Shown here: piece after piece, positions 14,965 to 23,227 of the stretch
Position numbering within the stretch: the first letter of the stretch is position 1
How the letters are laid out: every line of letters begins with the position of its first letter
NCBI GenBank assembly: GCA_027718005.1
Contig: JALLOP010000005.1
Location: 1 to 30,925 of the forward strand
DNA from: Patescibacteria group bacterium AH-259-L07
GTDB lineage: Bacteria; Patescibacteriota; Patescibacteriia; UBA2591; UBA6264
Reading direction: 5' to 3'
DNA: 30,925 nt
Program-made: the position numbers and the translations under genes
The notes under the pieces: model-generated
Databases searched by the model: none
Told to the model about the DNA's origin: nothing
Seen by the model: only the letters and a program-made list of their open reading frames with translations

Positions 14965-15936
14965 ATGACTACCAAAATCTTTAGTGATCTGAAAAATAGC
15001 ATTAAAGTATTTGCCGGCAGTTCGGCTGATGATTTAGCAGAAAAAGCGTGCCGAATATTGGGCATTGAGTTAGGCAAGATTTTACGGGAGAGATTTTCTG
15101 ATGGCGAACATCAAATTCAGCTTCAAGAAAATATCAGGAACAAATATGTCTTTATTATTCAAAGTACAGGACCAGACGATGCTTATTTAATTGAATTAAT
15201 GCTTTTAATAGATGCGGCCCGCAGATCATCAGCTGAGAAAATAGCCGTGATTGTCCCTTATTATGGTTATGCTCGGCAGGACAGAAAGGATAAGCCCCGG
15301 GTTCCAATCTCTGCCAGAGTGGTGGCTGATGCGATTGAGTCGCAATTGCCAACCAGGATTTTATTCTGCGATCTTCATACAGCAGCTATTCCTGGATTTT
15401 TTAAAATACCCTCAGATCATATCTATGCCAGACCTACTTTTGTGAAGTTTATCAAGGATGAATTTACTGATCGATTAGACAATATAGTTTTTGTGGCGGC
15501 AGATGTAGGTGCTACTAAGATGTGCCGTTCTTATGCCCAACGTCTAAAAACGCCAATTGCTATTATTGATAAAAGACGTCCGCGACCAAATCGAGCCGAA
15601 GTTTTAAATATCATAGGCGAAGTTAAAGGTAAATACTGCATTATACTTGATGATTTAATTGATACAGCGGGGACAATTACTGGTGGAGCTGAGGCTCTTG
15701 TGAAAAACGGAGCCAAAAAGGTTTTTGCTATGGCCACCCATCCTGTTCTATCTGGCTCGGCTATTGAGAGGATTAATAACTCTCCTCTAGAATGGTTGGC
15801 AGTGAGCGATACTATTCCTTTAAAAAAGGAAGTCAAAGACTCCAAGAAGTTACGGGTTATTTCTTTGGCTAGTGTTTTCGCTGAAGCAATTAGTCGTATT
15901 TATTCGGGAGAATCATTATCTGCTCTTTTTGACTAA
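14965..15936 (+). CDS. prs: Ribose-phosphate pyrophosphokinase (PRPP synthetase)
   Basis: It makes PRPP from ribose 5-phosphate and ATP for nucleotide, His and Trp synthesis. The flexible ATP loop PYYGYARQDRKD is at 98-109, the DLHTA segment at 136-140, the KRRP segment at 203-206 and the PRPP-binding loop IILDDLIDTAGTI at 226-238. The length of 323 is normal. The DLHTAAIPGFF and VAADVGATKMCRSYAQRL blocks differ somewhat from the textbook DLHAxQIQGFF and SPDVGGV forms, so it is a divergent member, though all substrate loops are intact. It starts the polysaccharide run, 11 bases ahead of a flippase. This could mean PRPP for sugar nucleotide supply or just shared transcription. Confidence 0.93.
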   Translation: MTTKIFSDLKNSIKVFAGSSADDLAEKACRILGIELGKILRERFSDGEHQIQLQENIRNKYVFIIQSTGPDDAYLIELMLLIDAARRSSAEKIAVIVPYYGYARQDRKDKPRVPISARVVADAIESQLPTRILFCDLHTAAIPGFFKIPSDHIYARPTFVKFIKDEFTDRLDNIVFVAADVGATKMCRSYAQRLKTPIAIIDKRRPRPNRAEVLNIIGEVKGKYCIILDDLIDTAGTITGGAEALVKNGAKKVFAMATHPVLSGSAIERINNSPLEWLAVSDTIPLKKEVKDSKKLRVISLASVFAEAISRIYSGESLSALFD

Positions 15937-15947
15937 CAAAATAGATT

Positions 15948-17393
15948 ATGGTTTCAACGGCAAAAAATACGGCGTATCTTTTAATTGCCTATGTCTATCA
16001 AAAAGTGATAGCGCTTTTTTATTTTATTTTTCTTGCACGGTACTTAGGCGCAGAGAATTTTGGAAAATATACCTTTGCCATTTCATTTGTCACGCTCTTT
16101 TCAGCATTGATTGATTTTGGTTTATTTCCGGTTTTAAATCGGGAGATTGCCAGAAATAAATCAAGGACAAAAAAGTATTTTAGTGCCGTGTTCGGGTTTA
16201 ATATAGTTGCAGGCATATTTGTTTTAATATTAGTTTCTGTTCTTATAAATGCATTAGATTATCCATCCACGACCAAAGCATTAGTGTATTTAAGTGGATT
16301 AGTTATATTGCTTGATTCATTAGCACTGTGTATGTATTCTGTTTTTCGCGGTCATTTAAATTTAAAATTTGAAAGCATTGGGATTGTGGTGCATAAAACA
16401 GCAATGTTAATTGCAGGAGTGATATTAATGGCATTAGGCGCGCCGCTTGCTTTAATGGTTATACCCCTTATTGTTGGCAGTATTGCATATGTGGGAAATG
16501 CAGCAGTATTTTTGAAAAAAAAGTTAGGGTTGCTGCCTAAACCACGCTTTAATATAAAGGTATTAAAAGCATTAGTTTGTCTTTCATGGCCTTTTTTTAT
16601 TGCAATTATGTTTGGCAAACTCTATGCCACGATTGATACGATTTTACTTTCATATTTAACGAAAGATATTTATGTTGGCTACTATACGGCAGCGCAAAAA
16701 TTAGGCGTTGGATTTTTGCTTTTATTTGCCGGATCATTAGCCGCCTCATTATATCCTGCATTTAGCTATTACTTTGTGCGCTCAAAAAGTACATTATCGC
16801 GCCTTTTTCACAAAGGCATGTTTTATTTACTCCTTGTTGCAATTCCCTTGGTATTTGGTATTACTGCATTGGCGCGTCCTATTGTTGTATTTATTTATGG
16901 GATTGAGTATGTGCCTGCAGTTTCTGCATTAATGTTGTTTGCCTTAGCAATCCCATTCATGTTTTTAGATTATATATTAGGAGGATTTTTAAATGCAGTT
17001 GAGATGCAAAAAATAAATACCGCAATTCATGGGATTGGTGTGGTTATCTTTATTATCCTTAACCTTGTATTTATTCCGGTATGGCATCATACTGGTGCTG
17101 CAGCTGCGGTTTTGATAAGTTTTGCACTGCTGATTGTTATGGAATTGTATTGGGTAAAAAAAGTTGTTGCCCTTGATATGAATTATTTTGCAAAAAAACT
17201 TATCCTTATTTTTACCGCAGCATTGGTTATGGGCGGAGTGTTATTAATCGTAAAAGATATGGTTCATGTACTTGTTGCGACAATGATTGGCGCATTGGTA
17301 TATTTTGGTGTTTCATATATAATGGGATTGGTTAATAAAGATGATATTGTATTTCTTAAGACCCTTATTCGTTTTAAGCATTCAAAGTTATGA
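15948..17393 (+). CDS. Wzx-like polysaccharide flippase (MOP superfamily)
   Basis: A 481-residue membrane protein with about 12-14 hydrophobic segments, spread from residue 10 to 470. LARYLGAENFGKYTFAISFV near the N-terminus is the signature of the polysaccharide_synt/MurJ-like MOP family (yLGaeefGlya). It likely moves lipid-linked oligosaccharide across the cytoplasmic membrane. The final ATGA overlaps the start of the next gene, a glycosyltransferase, which places both in one operon. The neighbours (glycosyltransferases and a Wzy/WaaL-like protein) support a flippase over a multidrug MATE pump. Confidence 0.88.
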   Translation: MVSTAKNTAYLLIAYVYQKVIALFYFIFLARYLGAENFGKYTFAISFVTLFSALIDFGLFPVLNREIARNKSRTKKYFSAVFGFNIVAGIFVLILVSVLINALDYPSTTKALVYLSGLVILLDSLALCMYSVFRGHLNLKFESIGIVVHKTAMLIAGVILMALGAPLALMVIPLIVGSIAYVGNAAVFLKKKLGLLPKPRFNIKVLKALVCLSWPFFIAIMFGKLYATIDTILLSYLTKDIYVGYYTAAQKLGVGFLLLFAGSLAASLYPAFSYYFVRSKSTLSRLFHKGMFYLLLVAIPLVFGITALARPIVVFIYGIEYVPAVSALMLFALAIPFMFLDYILGGFLNAVEMQKINTAIHGIGVVIFIILNLVFIPVWHHTGAAAAVLISFALLIVMELYWVKKVVALDMNYFAKKLILIFTAALVMGGVLLIVKDMVHVLVATMIGALVYFGVSYIMGLVNKDDIVFLKTLIRFKHSKL

Positions 17394-18658
17394 AGTTAGA
17401 AATTGTGATGTTTAATATGAGTAATTATTCTGAGTGGGAAAAAGGCGTGGTAAATCGAAACTATCACATTTTTAATAATCTATTACAGCATTCATCAGTT
17501 GCGCGTATTATTGCGGTTGATTTTTTGCCGTTTACATTTAAGCGGGCTATACGAAATTATTGGGAAAATATTATACGCGGTTCTCATGGCGAAGTTATAT
17601 ACAGAGATTTGACCACCACGTGTACTAAAGTAGATGGCTATCCATCTGAGCTCTATGTGTTCTCAACCATTGATTCGATCTTCTCGCATACATTAGCAAC
17701 CAGAAAACTCAACAAAATATTGAATAGGATCAATCAACAATCATCAATCAACAATCATCAATCAACAATCAGAATTATATGGTCGTATTTCCCTATGTTT
17801 GTTAATTATTTTTCCGCCAAAGGCGGATCCGCCTCGGACGGAAATGGCATAAAGTCTGATATTACCGTTTTTGATGCAGTTGATAATTGGATTGAACATC
17901 CTTCATTTGTAAAATTTAAAAGCGTATTGTATAAAAATTATCAAACCATTACTGACAAAAGCAACCTTATTTTTACGGTAGCAGAGCCATTAGTAGATTT
18001 TTTATCCACGTTGGGGAGAGAAAAAGATATACATTGGATTCCCAATGGTATTGATATAGATCATTTTACTGCCAACACGCAGTATAGACGATCGGATCAC
18101 GTAGATGATATAAAAGGGATCCCCAGACCAATTGTTGGCTATGTTGGCACGATTGAGAATCGGGTTGATATTGATTTAGTTAGATATATTGCAAGCAGAC
18201 ATAAAAATAAGTCATTTGTATTTGTTGGTCCGGTTTGGAAAGAAGCTGCAATTAAAAAGTTAAAATCGTATACAAATGTGTATTTTTTAGGCAGAAAACC
18301 ATATACACTTGTTCCCGCATATATAAAACAGTTTGATCTATGCATTATTCCTCATAAACTTGATGCGTTTATTAAATACACGTATTCGCTAAAAATGCTT
18401 GAGTATCTTATAATTGGCAAGCCAGTGATAAGCACGGCAACGTATGATACAGCACGTTTTTCTGATTACCTATATATTGCAAAAGATTATAACGATTTTA
18501 GTAATAAGATTGATCTATCCATGAAATCTGATACAATAGAAGCAAGAAAAAAAAGGATAGAAAGAGTGAAAGAAGAGGATTGGAAGCTGAAGGTAGAAGA
18601 GATGATGAAGATTATAAAACAAAAAATCAAAAATAAAAAAGAAAAAACAAAAACGTAA
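17390..18658 (+). CDS. GT4-type glycosyltransferase
   Basis: It is a GT-B-fold transferase of sugar from a nucleotide-sugar donor. Visible C-terminal blocks are WIPNGIDIDHF at 216-226, IVGYVGTIENRVD at 248-260, FVFVGP at 277-281 and SLKMLEYLIIGKPVIS at 333-348, the last being the donor-binding region. The N-terminal acceptor domain has two oddities. Residues 114-127 (INQQSSINNHQSTI) come from a 14-bp tandem repeat, and residues 142-151 (SAKGGSASDG) come from a 30-bp palindromic element. The C-terminus is a Lys-rich helical tail. It overlaps the flippase by four bases. The donor and acceptor cannot be told from sequence. Confidence 0.88.
   Translation: MKLEIVMFNMSNYSEWEKGVVNRNYHIFNNLLQHSSVARIIAVDFLPFTFKRAIRNYWENIIRGSHGEVIYRDLTTTCTKVDGYPSELYVFSTIDSIFSHTLATRKLNKILNRINQQSSINNHQSTIRIIWSYFPMFVNYFSAKGGSASDGNGIKSDITVFDAVDNWIEHPSFVKFKSVLYKNYQTITDKSNLIFTVAEPLVDFLSTLGREKDIHWIPNGIDIDHFTANTQYRRSDHVDDIKGIPRPIVGYVGTIENRVDIDLVRYIASRHKNKSFVFVGPVWKEAAIKKLKSYTNVYFLGRKPYTLVPAYIKQFDLCIIPHKLDAFIKYTYSLKMLEYLIIGKPVISTATYDTARFSDYLYIAKDYNDFSNKIDLSMKSDTIEARKKRIERVKEEDWKLKVEEMMKIIKQKIKNKKEKTKT
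17731..17770 (+). repeat. 14-bp tandem repeat, nearly three copies, inside the GT4 gene
   Basis: The unit caatcaacaatcat is present twice exactly and then for 12 more bases. Since 14 is not a multiple of three, each copy is read in a different frame, and none of the three frames has a stop in the unit. Confidence 0.85.
17813..17842 (+). repeat. 30-bp palindromic element in frame inside the GT4 gene
   Basis: It has the structure tccgcc-aaa-ggcgga with an overlapping ggcggatccgcc palindrome, then tcggacgga. It occupies exactly ten codons (SAKGGSASDG, residues 142-151), so it neither shifts nor stops the frame. Confidence 0.8.
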
Positions 18659-18714
18659 AAACAAAAAAATTTTTTATCTTTTATATTTTATCTTTTATTT
18701 TAGCGTAAGCGCTT
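18659..18714 (+). repeat. Short-word repeat spacer before the GT2 gene
   Basis: The gap contains atcttttatattttatcttt-type repeats and a small gcgtaagcgctt dyad directly before the ATG. No clear promoter is seen. Confidence 0.4.
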
Positions 18715-19614
18715 ATGACTACCTTATCTATTATTATTGTAAATTGGAATGTAAAACCGCTCCTCGAGCGATGCCTTGCTTCTATTTTTCATCATGGAAA
18801 AGAGCTTAAGTATGAAGTCATTGTTATAGACAATGACTCAAGAGATGGGAGTAAAGAGTATTTACGGGCTGTAGATAAGCGAAGAGATAATGTACATGTT
18901 ATTTTAAATAATGAAAATCTGGGATTTGCAAAGGCAAATAACCAGGGAATAGACATGGCGCGTGGTGAGTTTATACTATTGCTTAACCCTGATGCTGAAG
19001 TATATGGCGGGACATTGCAAAAAATGGTTCGGTTTATGGAAAAAAATTCTGATTGCGGTGTTGCCGGATGTCAACTGGTAGGCATTGATAATAAGATTCA
19101 GCCGTCAGTAAGAAAGTTTCCTACGGTGCGTTCTTATGAAATGATTTTTTTAAAACTTCATTATGTATTTCCGCGTGCCAAGAATTTACAGGATTATTTT
19201 CAGTATGATTTTGATTATACAAAGACCGCCGAGGTGGATCAGGTCATGGGCGCATTTTTAATGATTCGGCGCAAAGTTGTTGATGAGATTGACATGTTAG
19301 ATGAGCAGTTTTTTCTTTGGTTTGAAGAAGTTGATTTTTGTAAACGCGCGCAAAGTAGTGGGTGGAAAGTAATGTATGTACCAGAAGTGCGCGTACTTCA
19401 CCATGGTTCGCAAAGCTTTGGGCAGATGCTCCCATTGTCAAAACAGCGTATTTATAGTAAGAGCGCTTTGCAGTATTTTAAAAAACATTTTCCTTTAAGA
19501 TCGTATTGGCCATTGATTATACTTCGACCACCCAGTCTTTTATTGGCGTATTTAACACAAGTTTTTGACGTATCTAAAAGATTTGAGCTTCCGCGGCGTA
19601 CCCGCTTTCGCTAA
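18715..19614 (+). CDS. GT2-family glycosyltransferase (rhamnosyltransferase-like)
   Basis: A GT-A enzyme of the WbbL/rhamnosyltransferase type. LSIIIVNWNV at 4-13 starts the nucleotide-binding fold, VIVIDNDSRDGS is at 35-46, NLGFAKANNQGI at 68-79, LLLNPDAEV at 88-96 (the metal/donor acidic site) and WFEEVDFCKR at 202-211 (ExDxxxR). A hydrophobic stretch near the C-terminus (WPLIILRPPSLLLAYL) may associate with the membrane. The last codons lie inside a repeat (RRTRFR then TAA at 19612), so the true C-terminus was probably altered when the repeat inserted. It belongs to the polysaccharide cluster. Confidence 0.9.
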   Translation: MTTLSIIIVNWNVKPLLERCLASIFHHGKELKYEVIVIDNDSRDGSKEYLRAVDKRRDNVHVILNNENLGFAKANNQGIDMARGEFILLLNPDAEVYGGTLQKMVRFMEKNSDCGVAGCQLVGIDNKIQPSVRKFPTVRSYEMIFLKLHYVFPRAKNLQDYFQYDFDYTKTAEVDQVMGAFLMIRRKVVDEIDMLDEQFFLWFEEVDFCKRAQSSGWKVMYVPEVRVLHHGSQSFGQMLPLSKQRIYSKSALQYFKKHFPLRSYWPLIILRPPSLLLAYLTQVFDVSKRFELPRRTRFR

Positions 19615-19647
19615 AGCTTCAGCAAGGCAAAGCCCGCTTTCGCTAAA
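19601..19647 (+). repeat. Paired direct repeat at the end of the GT2 gene
   Basis: The word cccgctttcgctaaa occurs at 19601-19615 and 19633-19647 with gcttcagcaaggcaaag between. AAGCTTCAGC and GCTAAAGC form partial inverted arms. The first copy supplies the TAA of the upstream gene. Confidence 0.8.
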
Positions 19648-19673
19648 TATTATAATGCGAATCTACAAATGAT

Positions 19674-21188
19674 ATGCGAATACAACGAATTGCGAATAAT
19701 ACGAATAACGTTTGGATAATTGTTGGTGCTTTTTTACTATTTCACGCCCTTTCACTTCTTGGCTATTATGTTCCACCAGTTGAAACGCTGGTGTTTTTAT
19801 GTATTGTGACAGGGACGTTGATTTTATCTATATATAAAATAGAGTATGGATTTTTAGTGCTGATATTTGAATTTTTTGCTGGTCATGGCGGGCATTTGTT
19901 TGAATTTTTTGGTTTATCTTTGCGGTTTAGTTTATTTTTAATTATTGTGTTAGTTTGGTTATATAAAAAAATAAAATATGTTGTAAAGGATCATTCATTA
20001 TATATTCCAGCGCCCCCCATCCTTATATTATTTTTAGTATTTTTATTTTTTATTTTTACAGGCGTTATTCGCGGCATGACCTATAATGAGCCCATAATTG
20101 CGATGAAGGATTTTATAAACTATTCATATATATTTTTAGTATTTCCTTTGGTTGAGGTAATAAAACAAAAAAATATTTTTAAAAATATTTTTACGATGAG
20201 CAAGGCTGGTATTATTGGTATTGCAATCGTAACCATTACAGTATTTATTTTATTTTCAACAGGCATTGTTGAGGTCCATGATAGTTTTTATTGGTGGTGG
20301 CGCAATACCGCTGTTGGCAAAGCTACGTTTGCAGGAAATGATTTTTATCGCATTGTTTCACCCGCGCATTTGCTTATTCTGCCGTTGTTTTTAGTTGTGT
20401 TAAGTTTTTTAATTGACCCCCCTCTTGGTTCATATCATAGAGGACAGACAAAATTAAAAGATAAACAAATTTATAAAAGCCCCAAGAGGGGGGTTGTTGA
20501 TCCTAAACAAAGGAAACAAAGACTACTTTTGTTATTGGCGTTGGCGAGTGCAACGATCCTTATTATTAATTTTTCCCGCGCATATTTTTTAGGTATTGGA
20601 GCTGGCCTTTTGTTGTTAGCATATCATATCCCCTGGCGGCGATGGCTTTTGTTTTCTCTTGTTGTTATCATGATTATGATTCTTGAATTTGGCATTATCT
20701 ATGGTATTGTCAGCGGCGGAAACGTATCAGCCGGATTTGGTTTTTTTGGTGAACGCATACAAACAGTAGTTTCTCCAGAGGAAGAATTAAGCTCACAAAC
20801 CCGTATGGTTATTTTGCCGCACTTAATTGATAAAATAAAAGCACAGCCTGTATTTGGCCATGGTCTCGGTTCAACAGTCACTTTTATTGATCCAAAAACT
20901 TTTGAAGAGCGGACCACGTTTCATCTTGATTGGGGGTATTTAGAAATTATTACTGAATTAGGATTGATTACGCTCTTGTTATATATAGGAATACTATCGC
21001 TCATATTTTATGCCGGGTGGCAAAAAATTAAGACTATAACTCAAGATATATTTGGGAAACGGTTAACTATTGGATTGTTAGCAGGATTGGTAAGTGTTGC
21101 AGTTGCAACACTTACGGGTCCATTTTTATTCCACCCGGTTGGTATTTTTTATGTAACCCTCACCACCGCGATAATACTAAAGAACTAA
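19674..21188 (+). CDS. O-antigen polymerase/ligase-like membrane protein (Wzy/WaaL type)
   Basis: A 504-residue polytopic membrane protein with about ten to twelve hydrophobic segments from residue 14 onward. The large soluble loop before the last segments has RTMV-like SQTRMVILPHLIDKIKAQPVFGHGLGS at about 380-405, the G-x-G-x(S/N) pattern of the Wzy_C/O-antigen ligase domain, followed by WGYLEIITELGLI. It would link or ligate repeat units at the outer face of the membrane. The first residues (MRIQRIANNTNN) are encoded by a direct repeat, so the exact start is uncertain. A loop at about 248-274 (DPPLGSYHRG...KSPKRGVVDP) is a palindromic insertion. Flippase plus polymerase fits a Wzx/Wzy pathway. 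Confidence 0.85.
   Translation: MRIQRIANNTNNVWIIVGAFLLFHALSLLGYYVPPVETLVFLCIVTGTLILSIYKIEYGFLVLIFEFFAGHGGHLFEFFGLSLRFSLFLIIVLVWLYKKIKYVVKDHSLYIPAPPILILFLVFLFFIFTGVIRGMTYNEPIIAMKDFINYSYIFLVFPLVEVIKQKNIFKNIFTMSKAGIIGIAIVTITVFILFSTGIVEVHDSFYWWWRNTAVGKATFAGNDFYRIVSPAHLLILPLFLVVLSFLIDPPLGSYHRGQTKLKDKQIYKSPKRGVVDPKQRKQRLLLLLALASATILIINFSRAYFLGIGAGLLLLAYHIPWRRWLLFSLVVIMIMILEFGIIYGIVSGGNVSAGFGFFGERIQTVVSPEEELSSQTRMVILPHLIDKIKAQPVFGHGLGSTVTFIDPKTFEERTTFHLDWGYLEIITELGLITLLLYIGILSLIFYAGWQKIKTITQDIFGKRLTIGLLAGLVSVAVATLTGPFLFHPVGIFYVTLTTAIILKN
20416..20494 (+). repeat. Inverted repeat with 13-bp arms inside the Wzy/WaaL-like gene
   Basis: The arms acccccctcttgg (20416-20428) and ccaagaggggggt (20482-20494) are exact reverse complements. 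The insert encodes a polar loop between membrane helices and keeps the frame, with no stop in it. Confidence 0.85.
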
Positions 21189-21263
21189 AGAACGTAAGAA
21201 CGGAAGAACAGCGTGTTCATAAATTTTTAAGTTTTTACGTTCATACGTTGAGCGTTAGCGATT
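21189..21263 (+). repeat. Repeat-rich spacer before the second GT2 gene
   Basis: Repeats of AAGAACGTAAGAACGGAAGAAC at 21188-21209 are partly complemented by tttttacgttcatacgtt at 21233-21250, so the gap can fold on itself. GCGTTAGCG follows just before the ATG. No promoter is evident. Confidence 0.45.
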
Positions 21264-22322
21264 ATGATTCCTAAAGTTTACATACAAATAGTTACGTTTA
21301 ATAGCCAGCGTTTTATAAAATCCTGTCTGGATTCGGTTTTTTTACAAACCTTTCAGGATTTTTCAGTGTTAGTGATTGATAATGCATCACGTGATGATAC
21401 GGTTTCTTTTGTCAAGGAGCGTTATACAAAACAGTTTATTGGCGAGAAATTTAATAGTTCAGTTCCGCTTTTTGTCGTGCGCAATCCTCGAAATACAGGA
21501 TTCTCATATGCGCATAACCAAGGAATTGTTATGAGTAAATCAGAATTTATATTAGTAATGAATCCTGATATGATATTAAAGCCAGATTTTTTATTGGCAT
21601 TAGTTAAGACAATTGAAAAAGACACAGCCATAGCCAGTGTTGGAGGGAAACTCTTACGCTTGAAGCTTGGAGATCCAGAATTGGATGAAAAAATCAAAAC
21701 AACTATTATTGATACTACCGGCATTCACGTTATGAGATCCCGGCGCGTTATCGATCGGGGAGAAGGCGAGCAAGACAAGGGCCAATATGATAAGAAAGTC
21801 GATGTATTTGGTATTTCAGGCGCATGTTCCTTATATCGCCGTTTAGCATTAGAAGATGTCAGCGTTCCAATTGGGTCCCTCACCCAGCAGAACTGGGTGA
21901 GGGATGAGTATTTTGATCAAGATTTTTTTGCATACAAAGAGGACGCAGATATTTCATGGCGGCTGCAATTGCGAGGGTGGAAAGCACAATATGTGTCCCA
22001 AGCTGTTGCGTATCATTTTCGCGCAGGCGCGCCCTTAAAAAAACGGTTTTCTCAATCCACCTTAGTTAATTATTTGTCATATCGCAATCATTTATGGACT
22101 GTATTAAAAAATACCTATTGGTCAAATTTTTTTACGCATCTTATTTATATTTTTTTCTATCAATTAGTAAAAGAATTGTATTTATTTTTTACCCAGCCGT
22201 TTGTGCTCCTCAAGGCAAGTTTTTCGTTTTGGATGGGATTTAAAAAAATGCTGCGTAAAAGAAAATATATAATGAAAAACGCCAAAGTCGATTCAAAAGA
22301 GATGCGAAAGTGGTTTAAATAA
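21264..22322 (+). CDS. GT2-family glycosyltransferase
   Basis: A 352-residue GT-A glycosyltransferase. KVYIQIVTFNSQRFI is at 4-18, VLVIDNASRDD at 35-45, RNPRNTGFSYAHNQGI at 73-88, VMNPDMIL at 98-105 (acidic metal site) and KEDADISWR at 225-233. Residues 205-213 (SLTQQNWVR) are encoded by a 29-base hairpin just ahead of the acidic motif, in frame. The C-terminal 70 residues have two hydrophobic segments (NFFTHLIYIFFYQLVKELYLFF), suggesting membrane attachment. Its product chemistry is unknown. It is a distinct sequence from the two other GT2 enzymes, not a recent duplicate. Confidence 0.9.
   Translation: MIPKVYIQIVTFNSQRFIKSCLDSVFLQTFQDFSVLVIDNASRDDTVSFVKERYTKQFIGEKFNSSVPLFVVRNPRNTGFSYAHNQGIVMSKSEFILVMNPDMILKPDFLLALVKTIEKDTAIASVGGKLLRLKLGDPELDEKIKTTIIDTTGIHVMRSRRVIDRGEGEQDKGQYDKKVDVFGISGACSLYRRLALEDVSVPIGSLTQQNWVRDEYFDQDFFAYKEDADISWRLQLRGWKAQYVSQAVAYHFRAGAPLKKRFSQSTLVNYLSYRNHLWTVLKNTYWSNFFTHLIYIFFYQLVKELYLFFTQPFVLLKASFSFWMGFKKMLRKRKYIMKNAKVDSKEMRKWFK
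21876..21904 (+). repeat. Perfect hairpin (12-bp arms) in frame inside the GT2 gene
   Basis: The arms tccctcacccag and ctgggtgaggga surround the loop cagaa. It encodes SLTQQNWVR plus the start of the next codon and leaves the downstream KEDAD motif in frame. Confidence 0.88.
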
Positions 22323-22335
22323 CGCCCCTCTTGTC

Positions 22336-22370
22336 ATTCCGAGCGAGCCTCAAGGCGAGCGAGGAATCTC
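22336..22370 (+). repeat. Palindromic repeat ahead of the third GT2 gene
   Basis: The segment attccgagcgagcct followed by caaggcgagcgaggaat has pairing outer ATTCC/GGAAT and inner GCCT/AGGC arms, an imperfect palindrome. It could be translated from TTG at 22331, but this only adds repeat-derived residues to the gene downstream. Confidence 0.7.
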
Positions 22371-22384
22371 AACTATTAGCACTT

Positions 22385-23170
22385 ATGTTATCTATAATCA
22401 TTGTCAACTACAATCAAAAAAATTTGCTTAGACAATGCCTGAGAAATATAGACGAGGTGCACATTGGCATTGCGTATGAAATAATTATCGTTGATAATAA
22501 TTCTACTGATTCGAGCAAAGATTTTTTGTCCAGTTTAACCAATAATAAATTATTAATTATTAATAATTCAAAGAACATTGGCTATGCTGCGGCAAATAAT
22601 CAAGGAATAAAGTTAGCTAAAGGTAAATATATTCTAACGTTAAATCCAGATGTTATTGTATTACGCGAATCAATAGAAAAACTATTTGAATTTTTAGAGA
22701 AAAATTCTGATGTTGCGATGATCGGGCCGCAATTATTAAATCCAGATAAATCAATTCAATATTCCTGTTGTCGATTTCCAAAATTATATACTCCTGCGAT
22801 TAGAAGAACGTTTTTAGGAAAACTGCCTGTTCTCAAATATGAACTTGATCGCTATTTAATGCTTGATGCTGATCATACAAAAATACAAGAAGTAGATTGG
22901 TTAATTGGCGCAGTCTTAATGATGCGAAAAAGTGCACTAGATTCCATTGGCCTATTAGATGAGCGCTTCTTTCTTTATTTTGAAGACGTGGATTTAGCGC
23001 GCAGAATAAAAAAGGCTGGGTATAAGGTAATGTATTATCCTAAAAGTAAAATGTATCATTTTCATCAGCGGCTCTCGGATGTACAATCCGGCGCTTCATT
23101 ATTTTCAAAAATCACCTGGATTCATATCGTCAGCGCATTAAAGTATTTTATTAAGTGGCGTGGTAACTGA
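22385..23170 (+). CDS. GT2-family glycosyltransferase
   Basis: A 261-residue GT-A enzyme: MLSIIIVNYNQKNLL at 1-15, IIIVDNNSTDSS at 33-44, NIGYAAANNQGIKLAKGKYI at 64-83, LNPDV at 86-90 and FEDVDLARR at 199-207. It is close in layout to the GT2 gene at 18715 (both share the NxGxAxANNQGI and F-E-[ED]-VD blocks). The ATG at 22385 was chosen over the TTG at 22331 because the 18 extra residues come from a dispersed palindrome and the fold normally begins at LSIIIVN. It is the last gene of the polysaccharide cluster and is followed by a hairpin terminator. Confidence 0.9.
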   Translation: MLSIIIVNYNQKNLLRQCLRNIDEVHIGIAYEIIIVDNNSTDSSKDFLSSLTNNKLLIINNSKNIGYAAANNQGIKLAKGKYILTLNPDVIVLRESIEKLFEFLEKNSDVAMIGPQLLNPDKSIQYSCCRFPKLYTPAIRRTFLGKLPVLKYELDRYLMLDADHTKIQEVDWLIGAVLMMRKSALDSIGLLDERFFLYFEDVDLARRIKKAGYKVMYYPKSKMYHFHQRLSDVQSGASLFSKITWIHIVSALKYFIKWRGN

Positions 23171-23184
23171 CTTGAAATCAGAAA

Positions 23185-23217
23185 AAGATGGAAAGAAGTA
23201 ATTATTCTTTCCATCTT
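23185..23217. terminator. Terminator between convergent genes
   Basis: The arms aagatggaaagaa (23185-23197) and ttctttccatctt (23205-23217) pair perfectly around a seven-base loop, with further outer pairing (aatcaga with tctgatt). It separates the plus-strand GT2 gene from the minus-strand small gene. It lacks a long T-run. Confidence 0.75.
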
Positions 23218-23227
23218 GATTCTCTGA

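Noticed and set aside
22331..22384. Upstream TTG as the start of the third GT2 gene
   Set aside because: The extension comes from a dispersed palindromic repeat; the fold starts at the ATG at 22385.
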